Of a DNA stretch of 64,000 bases, positions 38,410 through 48,057 are shown piece by piece. The position numbers were made by a program, and so were the translations under genes. Every line of letters starts with the position of its first letter. Position 1 is the stretch's first letter. Below the pieces are notes generated by a model. That model was not told where the DNA came from. It did no database searches and saw only the letters and a list, made by a program, of their open reading frames with translations. This DNA is from Bacillus sp. FJAT-42315. Its GTDB lineage: Bacteria > Bacillota > Bacilli > Bacillales > Domibacillaceae. The stretch covers positions 116,431 to 180,430 of the forward strand of contig NZ_KZ454941.1 of the NCBI RefSeq assembly GCF_002797375.1, written 5' to 3'.

Positions 38410-38440
38410 AAAAGCTCCAGCCAATTAGACTGGAGCTTTT
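38410..38440. terminator. terminator downstream of the BceAB-type operon
   Basis: Perfect 11-bp arms AAAAGCTCCAG and CTGGAGCTTTT around CCAATTAGA, on the minus strand 52 bp after the permease stop. The 38-bp piece 38445-38482 between them resembles short intergenic repeats known from Bacillaceae but occurs once in this window. Confidence 0.75.
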
Positions 38441-38491
38441 GTATGTCGTCTAGCTTCAGGTGCTGCTAACCAGCGCCTTCCGCATTTGTTA

Positions 38492-40438
38492 TTACAATGC
38501 TTCTTTAATTACTTTTTTGTAGTAAAGCACGGATAACAGACCGAAGATGGAGTATAGGCCAGTGTAGATGACCATGACGATGATCATCGGTGTCCAAACT
38601 TCGGTACCGAATAGGAACCACCCGGATTGGACGGCGAAATAGCTGTGTAGTAAGCCAACAACTAATGGGATACCAAAATTAAAGAGCTGCTTAATTTGGA
38701 TTCCTTTTAATAGATCGCCTTGTGTGTAGCCGATCTTTCTTAAGATTGTGTAACTGTCTCTCTCTTCTTCGCTCTCATCCATTTGCTTAAAGTATAAAAT
38801 ACAGCCAGATGTGATGAGGAACGTAAGTCCTAAGAAGCCAACGATAAACATAACAAGTCCCATAGTTGATTTCTGGCTCGAGGCCATTTCTAGTTGAGAA
38901 TGATTGATTCCTTGTTCGCTAGAAGAGAATGTCTGGAACAGATCGTTTGCTTTCTTGATGTTTGCTTTATCTTTAATATCAATGCCGATGTAAATAGATG
39001 ATTCTTTTTGGATGGTTGGATCAAGATCCTTCTTTAAGCGTTCAAAAATTGTGTCATCAACGATCAGAACAGGTAAACCACCAGCAGTGAAATAAAAGGA
39101 TGCCACAAAATCTTCATTTAACCCGATATAATTTTGAGTAATGACATTGTTTTTCCCTTTTAATCCGATCTTTCCGTTGTCTTTTAAAGGCATGAACTTC
39201 TTAAATAAGTCGTTATAGCCAGTGAACATCGCTTCATCTGCCGATAGATCGATGTCTTTTATGGCTTTGTCACTGATGACTGGAAGCTGTGAGTTTTCAG
39301 GGTCCATATTCTCATTATCTGCTTTTGAAGCTAATATTCGGGCGATGTCTGCATTGGCTTGAATGACCTCCATTTTGTGTTCGCTATATGAAATGTTTTG
39401 AGCCTTTAATTCTTTTGTGAATTGTGCTGCTTGTTGTTCATTTGTCATGGAAAAATCATGCGGTACATAGTTTTCGGCCATTTTTTCCGCAGAGTAATAG
39501 GAAATATAGCTAAGTGATAGTAAGCCAATCGCTAGCGCCGATACGGTTGTAATGATCGTTAATAGCATCGCGTTTGATTTCATGCGAAACATAATCGATG
39601 ATAGTGACAATACATCATTAATATTTAAGTAACCATTTTTCTTCTTTCGAATGATGTTGGCGATGAAACGGACCGAACCTTTATAGAAAAGGTATGTACC
39701 GATAATGACTGTGGCAAGAATAAAGGTCATTGCCATGAACAATTCTTTCATTGTAGTAAAATCGCCGCCAAATAATTTCGATGAAGTATAGTAGCCGACG
39801 ATAATAGAGATAATTCCTATGATTCCAAGCAGGATTTCAAATATTGAAATCTTTTTCACTTTACCCTCTGTTGTTGATGTCACTTTAAACAGAGATAAAA
39901 TTGTTTGTCTTTTAATAAAGATGTAATTCGTTAGTAAAATGAAGAGGTAGATGACCGCAAACACGATCAATGTTTGAATGAATGCCTGCATAGAAAAGTT
40001 CAGGCTGGCTATTTCTTCAATGCCTAATATTTTAAATAAAATCATCATCACTAGCTTTGAAATAGAGAACCCGACCAATGTTCCGATCATTAATGAACTG
40101 AAATAAAGAATAAAGCTCTCCACGCTTAGCAGGCGAAAAATTTCGTTTTTTGTCATCCCGATTAATTGAAATAAGCCAATTTCCTTACTGCGTCGCTTCA
40201 TAAAAATTTTGTTCGCATATAACAGGAAAATCGACACGATCGCTACAAGTAAAATGGACGCTGTTCCAATAGCAGCGGCTCCCTTAATTGATCCTTTTGC
40301 TGCATCCATGGACGGATCATATTGCAACGTCACAAAGGCGAAGTAAAGGGCGACACTAAACACTAAAGCGAAGATGTAAAGATAGTAGTTCTTTATATTC
40401 TTCTTCAAATTGCGGAGGATGAGTTGGTTAACGCTCAT
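38492..40438 (-). CDS. BceB-type ABC transporter permease (peptide antibiotic resistance)
   Basis: 648 residues from ATG 40438 (GGTGGGG upstream), overlapping the ATPase gene by 11 bp. Ten TMs arranged as in BceB: a FtsX-like block ([44 protein letters not shown]), then a large extracellular domain of about 200 residues (about 320-520) between TM7 and TM8, then three TMs. BceAB transporters free lipid II cycle intermediates from antibiotics such as bacitracin and also act as the sensor for their two-component system. The exact antibiotic cannot be predicted. Confidence 0.88.
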   Translation of the reverse strand: MSVNQLILRNLKKNIKNYYLYIFALVFSVALYFAFVTLQYDPSMDAAKGSIKGAAAIGTASILLVAIVSIFLLYANKIFMKRRSKEIGLFQLIGMTKNEIFRLLSVESFILYFSSLMIGTLVGFSISKLVMMILFKILGIEEIASLNFSMQAFIQTLIVFAVIYLFILLTNYIFIKRQTILSLFKVTSTTEGKVKKISIFEILLGIIGIISIIVGYYTSSKLFGGDFTTMKELFMAMTFILATVIIGTYLFYKGSVRFIANIIRKKKNGYLNINDVLSLSSIMFRMKSNAMLLTIITTVSALAIGLLSLSYISYYSAEKMAENYVPHDFSMTNEQQAAQFTKELKAQNISYSEHKMEVIQANADIARILASKADNENMDPENSQLPVISDKAIKDIDLSADEAMFTGYNDLFKKFMPLKDNGKIGLKGKNNVITQNYIGLNEDFVASFYFTAGGLPVLIVDDTIFERLKKDLDPTIQKESSIYIGIDIKDKANIKKANDLFQTFSSSEQGINHSQLEMASSQKSTMGLVMFIVGFLGLTFLITSGCILYFKQMDESEEERDSYTILRKIGYTQGDLLKGIQIKQLFNFGIPLVVGLLHSYFAVQSGWFLFGTEVWTPMIIVMVIYTGLYSIFGLLSVLYYKKVIKEAL

Positions 40439-41189
40439 GCTGCACCCCACCTAATACACCTTGTGTTTTCATGATGTCTTGAAAGAATACTTGTCGATCT
40501 TCATTTCCTTTATTTAACTGGGTGTAGATTTGTCCATCTTTAATAAAAATCACTCGGCTACAATAGCTAGCGGCGACCGGATCATGTGTGACCATAATGA
40601 TCGTGGCTTGTCGCTTTTGATTCAGTTCGCTTAGTTTATTTAATAAATCGGAAGCAGATTTTGAATCAAGGGCGCCAGTCGGTTCATCGGCGAAAATAAT
40701 GCTAGGGTGATGAATGAACGCTCTAGCTGCGGATGTTCGCTGTTTTTGACCACCAGAAATTTCACTTGGATATTTATCTTTTAGATCTTGAATGCCTAAT
40801 TCCATCGCTAGCGCCTGAAATCTTTGATCAGCTTCTTGCTTCGATACTTTCATAATTGATAACGGCAAGAGAATATTTTCTTTGACGGTTAATGTGTCTA
40901 GTAAATTATAGTCTTGAAAGATAAAGCCTAAATGGTGTTTACGGAATTCCGCCAGTTGCTTCTCTTTCATATTGGTCATTTCTTTTCCGTTAATTTTAAT
41001 GTTACCTAGACTCACTTGATCGATTGAGGATAGTACGTTCAGCAAAGTCGTTTTTCCTGAACCAGACGCCCCCATGATACTAACAAATTCGCCTTTTTCA
41101 ATGTTTAAATCAATACCTTTTAACACTTCTTGTTTATTGAATTTATTTCCATAGCTTTTATGAATTTTCGTTGCTTCTAAAATTGTCAT
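40428..41189 (-). CDS. BceA-type ABC transporter ATPase
   Basis: 253 residues from ATG 41189, which follows AAAGGAGC; an extended frame from 41279 runs through the promoter and is rejected. Walker [11 protein letters not shown]-loop [14 protein letters not shown], signature [14 protein letters not shown], Walker [16 protein letters not shown], switch His MVTHDP: all those of the MacB/LolD/BceA branch. Paired with the permease downstream. Confidence 0.93.
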   Translation of the reverse strand: MTILEATKIHKSYGNKFNKQEVLKGIDLNIEKGEFVSIMGASGSGKTTLLNVLSSIDQVSLGNIKINGKEMTNMKEKQLAEFRKHHLGFIFQDYNLLDTLTVKENILLPLSIMKVSKQEADQRFQALAMELGIQDLKDKYPSEISGGQKQRTSAARAFIHHPSIIFADEPTGALDSKSASDLLNKLSELNQKRQATIIMVTHDPVAASYCSRVIFIKDGQIYTQLNKGNEDRQVFFQDIMKTQGVLGGVQHER

Positions 41190-41234
41190 TTGAACACGCT
41201 CCTTTTGAAAGATTGTTTGCTTATGTTCTTCTTT

Positions 41235-41314
41235 ATTATAAAAGGATGAAATACGTTTCTCCTTCGAATGACCGAACAAAAAAGGAAAGCATGTGACATT
41301 GTTGTCACATGCTT
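41235..41314 (-). promoter_or_regulatory. bceAB promoter region with BceR-type inverted repeat/hairpin
   Basis: AAGCATGTGACA (41287-41298) and TGTCACATGCTT (41303-41314) form a perfect 12-bp-arm palindrome with a 4-nt centre. Its core, TGACA-N4-TGTCA, fits the TnACA-N4-TGTnA pattern bound by BceR-type regulators. On the minus strand it is followed by TCCTTTTTTG, so it could also end the bceRS transcript. About 50 bp further downstream is TATAAT (41235-41240) with no good -35, as expected for an activator-dependent promoter of the ATPase gene. Confidence 0.65.
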
Positions 41315-42309
41315 ATCGTACGAACGAAGTCATTTCGTTTAGGGAAGGTGAGTGTAACCGTTGTTCCTACTCCAAGTTCGGATTGAACCGTGATGTCGAT
41401 CAATAATGGCTTTGCGATTTTTTTCGTTAAATACAGTCCCATGCCCGTTGCCGCGTTATTTTGATGCTCGGTTGTGGACGTAAAGCCTTTGTCGAAGAGG
41501 CGTGGGATGTCCTTTGAGTCAATTCCCCGTCCGAAATCTTGCACTTGAAGGACCGTTTGTTCATTCTCGATATAACTTTTAATGATAATATCGGATGCTT
41601 CGCTATATTTGACCGCATTTGTAAGCAGTTGTCGGAGGATAAAGGCGAGCCATTTTGTATCACTTAAGACGTTTTCTACTTCTAAATCAACGTCAAAGCC
41701 GATCCGCTTTTGCATACACCAAGAGCGCAATGTCTTTATTTCTTGAAAGATAATTTCTTCTAAACTCGTTTTTTCAATGTATAAATCATTTTCCATAAAA
41801 GGAAGTCTTTTTTGATGGAGCTGCTGATCCAATAACAGGTGAATTCGAAGCCATTCATACGTCATAGCGGCTTTCAATTTGTCATCCTCTAGGCGGTCAA
41901 TCATTAAATGCAGCGCTGTTAGCGGGGTTTTCACTTCATGCACCCAAGCTAATAATTCATCCTTTTCCTGCTCAAGTAGCACACGATTTTCGGTCGCTTG
42001 CTGCTTCAATGCTGTAGTTTGCTTCGTCATGCTCGTAGCGATGATTTGTTCAAAAGGACTTTCTGGTACAGCAAGGTTGGTGATATCAAGGTCATGTTTG
42101 CGTTCTTGCAAGCTTTGATAAAATTTCGTTTCTTTATGGTAGCGAATGACCAAAAAGGTCGAAAAAATGAGCATTGATAGTAAGACAATATAAAAACCTG
42201 CCTCACTCGGAATAGATGGATCGATAAAAACGACAAGAACGATTAATAATTGTAAACATAAAAATAGGATGATCCAGCTAAGGCGTTCGAGTATGTATGT
42301 TTTAATCAT
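41305..42309 (-). CDS. BceS-type sensor histidine kinase
   Basis: 334 residues with two TMs at about 12-57 separated by only a few residues, hence an intramembrane-sensing kinase without its own sensor domain. The phosphorylation site is [24 protein letters not shown]-binding boxes are [13 protein letters not shown] (N), [22 protein letters not shown] (G1/F) and [12 protein letters not shown] (G2). It detects drug flux through the BceAB transporter encoded next to it. Start overlaps the end of the response regulator gene by 8 bp. Confidence 0.92.
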   Translation of the reverse strand: MIKTYILERLSWIILFLCLQLLIVLVVFIDPSIPSEAGFYIVLLSMLIFSTFLVIRYHKETKFYQSLQERKHDLDITNLAVPESPFEQIIATSMTKQTTALKQQATENRVLLEQEKDELLAWVHEVKTPLTALHLMIDRLEDDKLKAAMTYEWLRIHLLLDQQLHQKRLPFMENDLYIEKTSLEEIIFQEIKTLRSWCMQKRIGFDVDLEVENVLSDTKWLAFILRQLLTNAVKYSEASDIIIKSYIENEQTVLQVQDFGRGIDSKDIPRLFDKGFTSTTEHQNNAATGMGLYLTKKIAKPLLIDITVQSELGVGTTVTLTFPKRNDFVRTISM

Positions 42310-42997
42310 GAAATGAGTCCTCTTCCTTTGCCATATACCCTTGACCGACCTTTGTCACGATGTGGCTTCCTAGAGCAAGTTCATCGAGCTTTTTGCGCAA
42401 ACGATTGACGTTAACTGTTAATGTATTATCGCTAACAAAGCGCTGGTCGTCCCATAAACTATTAATCAACGCTTCACGGCTGACAATTTTGTTTTTTTGT
42501 TCAATGAGCTGCTTTAAAATAAAGATTTCATTTTTCGTTAGCTCGATCGAACCTGCATCATTTGTGACGGTATTTTTTTCATAATCGACGGTCGCCCCGC
42601 ACCATGTTTTTAACTCAAGCGGTTCGGTATTGTAATTATATACACGACGAAGAATCGCTTGAATTTTGGCGATAAGCACATCGAAATGAAACGGTTTTTG
42701 AACAAAGTCATCAGCCCCAAGCTGCATCGACATCACCATATCGGTCGGGTGATCACGAGAGGATAAGAAAATAATCGGTACATTAGAATGAGAGCGAATC
42801 AGTCGACACCAATGAAAGCCATCAAATTTCGGCAATTGGATATCGATAATGACTAAGTCCGGTTTGATTGCTGTAAATTCTTGAAGCACTTGAGCGAAGT
42901 CAATAATTCCATACACATCATACGACCATTGCGATAAACGATCTTTAATTTCATGAAATAAGGAAGCATCATCTTCAATTAACAATAATTTAAACAA
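42302..42997 (-). CDS. BceR-type OmpR family response regulator
   Basis: About 231 residues, starting most likely at TTG 42997 (FKLLLIEDDASLFHEIKDRL fits the family N-terminus); an in-frame GTG at 43009 is an alternative. The receiver domain has the acidic pair in LLIEDD, phospho-acceptor Asp in LVIIDIQLPKFDGF and the Lys in DFVQKPF. The C-terminal winged helix is ELTKNEIFILKQLIEQKNKIVSREALINSLWDDQRFVSDNTLTVNVNRLRKKL. It should bind the TGACA-N4-TGTCA repeat before the ATPase gene. Confidence 0.92.
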   Translation of the reverse strand: MFKLLLIEDDASLFHEIKDRLSQWSYDVYGIIDFAQVLQEFTAIKPDLVIIDIQLPKFDGFHWCRLIRSHSNVPIIFLSSRDHPTDMVMSMQLGADDFVQKPFHFDVLIAKIQAILRRVYNYNTEPLELKTWCGATVDYEKNTVTNDAGSIELTKNEIFILKQLIEQKNKIVSREALINSLWDDQRFVSDNTLTVNVNRLRKKLDELALGSHIVTKVGQGYMAKEEDSFHD

Positions 42998-43082
42998 CAG
43001 ATTCACCACACAATTTGTAATTATTTCTTAAATTGTATAGGAAAATCTTATCGAATGCCAAGAGCAATAAAAAAGCCAGCGT

Positions 43083-44123
43083 TTATTCACTGGCCTTTTG
43101 TCGTAAATATTTTTTATCATTCATAAATAAACGCCAAAAGTAGAAGAAGCCGGGAAAAAGGATCGCAAATCCAACGATATAAGTGACAAATACGGCTCTA
43201 AATGAATTTGGATCGGTAAAAGCCGATTGAATTGTCACATTCGGATAAACGATGTAAGGCAAATGGGCTTTTCCATAGACGTAGCTAGCGATCAAGTATT
43301 GAATCGCGACGGCAACAACGGCGAGCCTCGGCATCCCACGAACGCTTTTATCTTGAAGCGATGGAACGAAAAGACCGAGGCCCCCAATCAAAAAGAAGCC
43401 GATCGAAAGAAATAATAGGGGAAGGTCATTCATCATTCGGTCGTAAAGCCAAGGGGCTTCGGTTTTTAACGTCCACATAATGAGAAAGGCCATTGCTAAC
43501 GAAATCGGTCCAAGAATACGGGCATCACGTACATACGTTTCATACGCCTCTTTCTCTTGAGAAGCTTTCGAGTAGTCCGCTAGTAATAAAGAAGAGAGAA
43601 AGAGCGTACTGCTGATTGCAAAGCCGATAAAGGCGTATTCATTCGGGCTCGTAAATAATTTTTGTAAATTTAACGAAGGTAGTCCGTTCGTGTAATCAAT
43701 AAATGCGCCATGAGTGATGGGTAGCACACTAATTAATAAACCAGGGATGAGGATTCCGGTGATCCCTGACACATAGGTTAGTGGCTTTTTGTACTCGGTA
43801 GCGATATTTGAAAATACGAGGAAGCTACTTCTAAGTGCAAGCAACAGCAAAATGGCACTTCCCGGAATGAGCAGGATCGTTCCTAACACATAAGCAGCGG
43901 TAGGAAACAGGCTATAAACGGCCACGACTAAAGCGACAATAAACGTATTTGTGACCTCCCATGTAGGGGATAAATAGCGGTTAGCAACATTAGTGGCCCT
44001 CGTTTGTTCCCGATTAATATAAATCATTGACCAAAAGCCAGCTCCGAAATCCATCGTGGCCATGACGGAATAAATAAACACAAATCCCCAAAGAACGGTA
44101 ATGGCAATTAACGCATCAGTCAT
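43083..44123 (-). CDS. cytochrome bd-type oxidase subunit II (YthB/CioB-like)
   Basis: 346 residues from ATG 44123, 9 nt after AGGAG; an ATG two codons upstream is closer than usual. CydB-family membrane protein (VFIYSVMATMDFGAGFWSMIYINREQTRATNVANRYLSPTWEVTNTFIVALVVAVYSLFPTAA), clearly diverged from the CydB at 26693. With the upstream subunit I gene it forms a second bd-type oxidase, like B. subtilis ythAB. Confidence 0.88.
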   Translation of the reverse strand: MTDALIAITVLWGFVFIYSVMATMDFGAGFWSMIYINREQTRATNVANRYLSPTWEVTNTFIVALVVAVYSLFPTAAYVLGTILLIPGSAILLLLALRSSFLVFSNIATEYKKPLTYVSGITGILIPGLLISVLPITHGAFIDYTNGLPSLNLQKLFTSPNEYAFIGFAISSTLFLSSLLLADYSKASQEKEAYETYVRDARILGPISLAMAFLIMWTLKTEAPWLYDRMMNDLPLLFLSIGFFLIGGLGLFVPSLQDKSVRGMPRLAVVAVAIQYLIASYVYGKAHLPYIVYPNVTIQSAFTDPNSFRAVFVTYIVGFAILFPGFFYFWRLFMNDKKYLRQKASE

Positions 44124-44144
44124 TGACATTCTCTCCTATCCATT

Positions 44145-45494
44145 TTAATGAGCTCCTATGTATTTTTCTTCTGCTTTTTTCAAATCATCTAATTCCGTAT
44201 TTTTTCTAAAGAAGTATCGAAGCACGGAAACGACGGCGATGCTTAAAATGACATATACGATCAAGAATAAAATAAAGAGAATCATTAAATTAGGGACCGA
44301 TGTGACGGAATCGGCGGTTTGTAGCACACGATAAATCACCCAAGGTTGTCTGCCCGTACAAGCGAAAATCCAGCCGCATTCGATCGCAATAACGGCAAGT
44401 GGTCCACACGATACGAATATCCATAGCAACGGTTTCGGGAACTGCCCTTTTTTACTTATTTTTTTCCAGAGGAGCCCGACAATGGCTACAAGAATAAGAA
44501 GGGAGCCAATACCGACCATTGCATTAAATAATGTATGGATAAAAAGGGGCGGCCAATATTCTTCTGGGAAATCGTTTAAGCCAACGACGACCGTATCAAA
44601 GCTGTTCCCTGATAAAAAGCTAAGCAACCACGGAATTTCAATTGCTCCTTTAACCGTTTCGGTTTCGCGATCGGTGAATCCACCAATAGCTAAAGGGGCG
44701 TGAGATTGTGTTTCGAATAAGCCTTCCGCTGCCGCTAGTTTTTCCGGCTGATATTCGTGTAAATATTGGGCGGATTCATGCCCATTGATTGCTGTTAAAA
44801 AAGAGAAGATTCCCCCAACAACGAGGCTAATCATTAAGGCTTTTTGGTGAAAAAGGTATACTTTCGATTCCCGTTTATTTTTCATCATTTTATAAGCGGC
44901 GACAGAAGCGACCACAAATGCGCCAACGACGTAAGCGGATAAGGCTACATGACCTGCGGTGACAAAGAAGCTAGGGTTAAAAAACGCTGCCCAAGGATCA
45001 ATGTCAACGAACTGCCCATTTTCATAACGGAAACCGGCGGGTGTTCCTTGAAAGGCGTGAACATTTGTGATCAAGACAGCAGATGCTAATGCTCCTAACG
45101 CGACGAAGATTAAGCTAACGATTCTCATCCACGGAGCGATTCGTTCAGCGGCATACACATAAATAGACATAAATAACGCTTCGACAAAAAAAGCATAAAT
45201 TTCGATTTGAAATGGAAGGGGCATAACGCGGCCAATCACTTCCATGAAGCCAGGCCATAAAAGCGATAATTGCACGCCGGCAATCGTTCCAGTTGGAATC
45301 CCGACCCCTAATAACACCGCAAATGTTTTCGTCCAGCGCTTCGCCATGACAACATAATCTAAATCCTTCGTTTTTTGATATAGCAATTCCGCTACTAAAA
45401 TCATTAATGGCAATCCGACCCCAATCGTAGCAAAAATAATATGGAAGGCCATCGTCGTTCCAAATAAGGAACGGGCAATAAATAAATCATCCAT
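44145..45494 (-). CDS. cytochrome bd-type oxidase subunit I (YthA/CioA-like)
   Basis: 449 residues. ARSLFGTTMAFHIIFATIGVGLPLMILVAELLYQK holds the axial His; the Q-loop is short and reads VVVGLNDFPEEYWPPLFIHTLFNAMVGIG, wording typical of the cyanide-insensitive CIO/YthA branch; the heme-region ECGWIFACTGRQPWVIYRVLQTADSVT is conserved. This oxidase should also accept electrons from menaquinol. It is 15-21 bp upstream of its subunit II and has no CydDC of its own, so it would depend on the other locus for assembly if needed. Confidence 0.9.
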   Translation of the reverse strand: MDDLFIARSLFGTTMAFHIIFATIGVGLPLMILVAELLYQKTKDLDYVVMAKRWTKTFAVLLGVGIPTGTIAGVQLSLLWPGFMEVIGRVMPLPFQIEIYAFFVEALFMSIYVYAAERIAPWMRIVSLIFVALGALASAVLITNVHAFQGTPAGFRYENGQFVDIDPWAAFFNPSFFVTAGHVALSAYVVGAFVVASVAAYKMMKNKRESKVYLFHQKALMISLVVGGIFSFLTAINGHESAQYLHEYQPEKLAAAEGLFETQSHAPLAIGGFTDRETETVKGAIEIPWLLSFLSGNSFDTVVVGLNDFPEEYWPPLFIHTLFNAMVGIGSLLILVAIVGLLWKKISKKGQFPKPLLWIFVSCGPLAVIAIECGWIFACTGRQPWVIYRVLQTADSVTSVPNLMILFILFLIVYVILSIAVVSVLRYFFRKNTELDDLKKAEEKYIGAH

Positions 45495-45689
45495 AACCTA
45501 TTACGTCCTTTCCTCTTTTTCCTCATCCGTCATATCTTTTCCAATGTCGGAAAGGATATGTATGAAGAACGTGAAAGGTCGTTAGTGTTCGCACATCGTC
45601 AAAGTGCTCAAAATTTATTATGGAAGCAATCATTGTTATACTAAAACTAGTGATTTTCGTAATAATCGATGTAAAGGGGAGGAAGCGTG

Positions 45690-46646
45690 ATGTCTGAATC
45701 ATTACAATTGGCGACATTTGCAGGGGGCTGTTTTTGGTGTATGGTTGCCCCGTTTGATGAGCAGCCGGGAATTAAAGAAGTGATTTCTGGATATACAGGA
45801 GGTCACACAGTCAATCCGACGTATGAAGAGGTATGTTCTGATACTACAGGACATTATGAAGCGGTCCAAATTACGTTTGATCCGAATGTATTCTCATATG
45901 AAAAATTATTGGAGCTGTTTTGGCAACAAATTGATCCAACCGATGCAGGTGGTCAATTTAATGACCGCGGATTATCGTATCGAACGGCGATTTTTTATCA
46001 TAATGAGGAGCAAAAGCAGCTAGCAGAAGCCTCTAAAGTGGAACTAGCCGCTAGTGGTCGCTTTCAAAAACCGATCGTGACGGAAATTTTGCCAGCAAGC
46101 CCGTTTTATCAAGCTGAAGAAAAGCATCAAGGCTACTATAAAAAGAACGCATTCCATTACAATATGTATAAAGAAGGTTCTGGTCGAGCGCCGTTCATTC
46201 GCGAGCATTGGAAAAAAGTAAAAAGCGATGAGCAGCTACGGAAGGAATTAACGCCGCTTCAATATGAAGTCACAAGAAATAATGCGACAGAACCGCCGTT
46301 TCACAATGAATTTTGGAATCATACAGAAGAGGGCATTTATGTAGACATCATTTCTGGCGAGCCGCTCTTTAGCTCGCTCGATAAATACGACGCTGGCTGT
46401 GGCTGGCCGAGCTTTACAAAGCCGTTGCGCCACATGGAAATTGCTGAGAAATTAGACACTTCCCACGGCATGAGACGAATTGAGGTTCGAACGAAAACAT
46501 CCGATGCCCATCTTGGCCATGTGTTCGATGACGGCCCTGGTCCAGATGGTGCTCGCTATTGTATCAATTCAGCAGCCTTGCGATTTGTGCCAAAAGGTAA
46601 GCTTATTGAAGAAGGCTATGGAGAGTTTTTGAGTTTATTTGAATAA
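45690..46646 (+). CDS. msrAB: bifunctional methionine sulfoxide reductase MsrA/MsrB
   Basis: 318 residues from ATG 45690, preceded by GGGGAGGAAGCG. The MsrA half (about 1-165) reduces Met-S-sulfoxide and has the catalytic motif [11 protein letters not shown] plus [15 protein letters not shown]. The MsrB half (about 175-318) reduces Met-R-sulfoxide; its catalytic Cys lies in [14 protein letters not shown]. Zinc Cys pairs of many MsrB proteins are not seen: the corresponding [11 protein letters not shown] has one Cys. Fused enzymes of this order are common in Firmicutes. Cytoplasmic, no signal peptide. Confidence 0.95.
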   Translation: MSESLQLATFAGGCFWCMVAPFDEQPGIKEVISGYTGGHTVNPTYEEVCSDTTGHYEAVQITFDPNVFSYEKLLELFWQQIDPTDAGGQFNDRGLSYRTAIFYHNEEQKQLAEASKVELAASGRFQKPIVTEILPASPFYQAEEKHQGYYKKNAFHYNMYKEGSGRAPFIREHWKKVKSDEQLRKELTPLQYEVTRNNATEPPFHNEFWNHTEEGIYVDIISGEPLFSSLDKYDAGCGWPSFTKPLRHMEIAEKLDTSHGMRRIEVRTKTSDAHLGHVFDDGPGPDGARYCINSAALRFVPKGKLIEEGYGEFLSLFE

Positions 46647-46651
46647 AGTAG

Positions 46652-46686
46652 AACACACTTCCGATCAAGCGATCTGGAAGTGTGTT
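46652..46686. terminator. terminator between msrAB and the marR gene
   Basis: Perfect 11-bp arms AACACACTTCC and GGAAGTGTGTT with a 13-nt loop, followed by TTGTTATGT; lies between converging genes. Confidence 0.78.
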
Positions 46687-46696
46687 TTGTTATGTC

Positions 46697-47134
46697 TTAA
46701 TAAAATAGCTTTCTTTGCAGAAGGTCGAGTGCCTGTTCAATTTCTTCCATATCGTCTCTAGAAGCATCTTTTATTCGATTAAGGAACTTAGCTTCTATAT
46801 ATTGAAAAGCTTCTTTCATCATTAGTTCACCGTCTTTGGACAGACGAATATAGTGCTTTCTGCGATCTTCAGTATCGGCGATTCTTTCGATTAAATTTTT
46901 TTCAGTTAATTTTTTAAGCTCTCGGCTTGTATTCGGCATAGACATATGCTGACAATCACTAATGTCACTAGGAGTAACGGACTTGCTAACAGCGATGTAC
47001 TCCAAAATACTATATTGAACGGGCGTGATGGCATTAGATCTAGCCTCTTTCGTTAATTCATGCGTTACACGATGAAAGGAAGATGAAAAGGTCACAAATT
47101 TATTAAATAAATCCTCTTTGTTCAAAATGCTCAC
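46697..47134 (-). CDS. MarR family transcriptional regulator
   Basis: About 142-145 residues; the GTG at 47134 and a TTG at 47125 (with GAGGTG 6 nt before it) are both possible starts. Winged helix: SVTPSDISDCQHMSMPNTSRELKKLTEKNLIERIADTEDRRKHYIRLSKDGEL. Divergent from a quinone-reductase-like gene 113 bp away; the two near-identical TTATCATTTG boxes in between are likely operators. Redox or electrophile sensing is plausible from the partner; only one Cys is present, in the DNA-binding region. Confidence 0.87.
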   Translation of the reverse strand: MSILNKEDLFNKFVTFSSSFHRVTHELTKEARSNAITPVQYSILEYIAVSKSVTPSDISDCQHMSMPNTSRELKKLTEKNLIERIADTEDRRKHYIRLSKDGELMMKEAFQYIEAKFLNRIKDASRDDMEEIEQALDLLQRKLFY

Positions 47135-47174
47135 CTCTTATTGAAAAGGTAACAAAGATGTTATCGAAAAACAA

Positions 47175-47229
47175 TTATCATTTGACAACTAATATAGAAG
47201 GGTGTTATCTTTTAGTTATCATTTGATAA
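47175..47229. promoter_or_regulatory. duplicated MarR-type operator with promoter
   Basis: TTATCATTTGACAA (47175-47188) and TTATCATTTGATAA (47216-47229, nearly palindromic) are 41 bp apart. TTGACA (47182-47187) overlaps the first and, 17 bp on, TTATCT (47205-47210) could be the -10 for the plus-strand gene, so the boxes straddle the promoter. Confidence 0.6.
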
Positions 47230-47247
47230 ATAAAAGGGGTGCGATAA

Positions 47248-47835
47248 ATGAAAGTATTGGTTATTTACACACATCCGAATCATCAAAGTTTAAGTTATGC
47301 TTTTTTGCAGGAAGTGATCAAAGGAAGTCGTGAGAACCAGAATATAAAGGAATTACAATTATTAGATTTATACGAAGAGGTCTTTGATCCACTGCTTGTA
47401 TTCAACGAAAATAAACGAAGACGCGATATGCATAGTGATCCTAACTTTGAAAAGTATAGAAAACAAATCATGTGGGCCGATAAGATCGTCTTTGTCTATC
47501 CTATCTGGTGGGGAAGGCCACCGGCGATGTTGATGGGGTATATCGATCAAATATTTTCGTCAAATTTTGCTTATAGAGAAGAAGGAAAACTATTGCCAGA
47601 GGGACTCTTAAAAGGGAAATCAGTCGTGTGTATTTCTACCATGAAAGGACCTACGAATTATCCATTGCTTTTATTGAACAACGCTCATAAAGCCTTAATG
47701 AAAAAAGCGGTATTTAATTTTGTAGGAATTAAAAAGGTGAAATTTTTCGAATTTGGTCATATGGAAAGTCCAAAAGGAAAACAGGGGGAAAAATTAGATA
47801 GAATCTATCGTTATTTCAAGACAGTTGACAAATAA
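47248..47835 (+). CDS. NAD(P)H-dependent oxidoreductase, flavodoxin-like (quinone reductase family)
   Basis: 195 residues with the flavodoxin_2 fold of NQO1/MdaB-type FMN or FAD enzymes that reduce quinones or related electrophiles by two electrons. Recognisable parts are VLVIYTHPNHQSLSYAFLQEV (phosphate loop), LQLLDLYEEVFDPLL and IVFVYPIWWGRPPAMLMGYIDQIFSSNFAY. AAAGGGGTG precedes the ATG. Adjacent divergent MarR gene suggests inducible expression by quinones or aldehydes. Confidence 0.88.
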   Translation: MKVLVIYTHPNHQSLSYAFLQEVIKGSRENQNIKELQLLDLYEEVFDPLLVFNENKRRRDMHSDPNFEKYRKQIMWADKIVFVYPIWWGRPPAMLMGYIDQIFSSNFAYREEGKLLPEGLLKGKSVVCISTMKGPTNYPLLLLNNAHKALMKKAVFNFVGIKKVKFFEFGHMESPKGKQGEKLDRIYRYFKTVDK

Positions 47836-47890
47836 AGGGTGTGTCTAGAAAGTCAGTTTTTACAGACTTTCTAGACACACCCTTTTTTAC
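47835..47890 (+). terminator. strong terminator after the oxidoreductase
   Basis: AAGGGTGTGTCTAGAAAGTC (47835-47854) is the exact reverse complement of 47865-47884, and TTTTTT follows. It overlaps the stop codon. Confidence 0.95.
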
Positions 47891-47962
47891 TGAGTTCAAT
47901 ACCCTTTTGACAGATTTACATCTTTTATAGTAAATAAGTTGGTTTTTTCTTGCACTTTCTTT

Positions 47963-47990
47963 TTGACAAAATCAAACAATATTTTATTAT
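47963..47990 (+). promoter_or_regulatory. sigma-A-type promoter of the PAS-GGDEF gene
   Basis: TTGACA at 47963-47968 and TATTAT at 47985-47990 with 16-bp spacing, about 70 bp before the start codon. Confidence 0.55.
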
Positions 47991-48057
47991 TAAACTAGTA
48001 ATAAAAAACGAATAAATAACCATATAAAGGGTATAGGCGTTAGTGGAGGAGGGGCAT

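Noticed and set aside
38445-38482. Dispersed intergenic repeat after the bceAB terminator
   Set aside because: The text resembles short repeats known from Bacillaceae, but only one copy occurs in this window, so it cannot be supported here.
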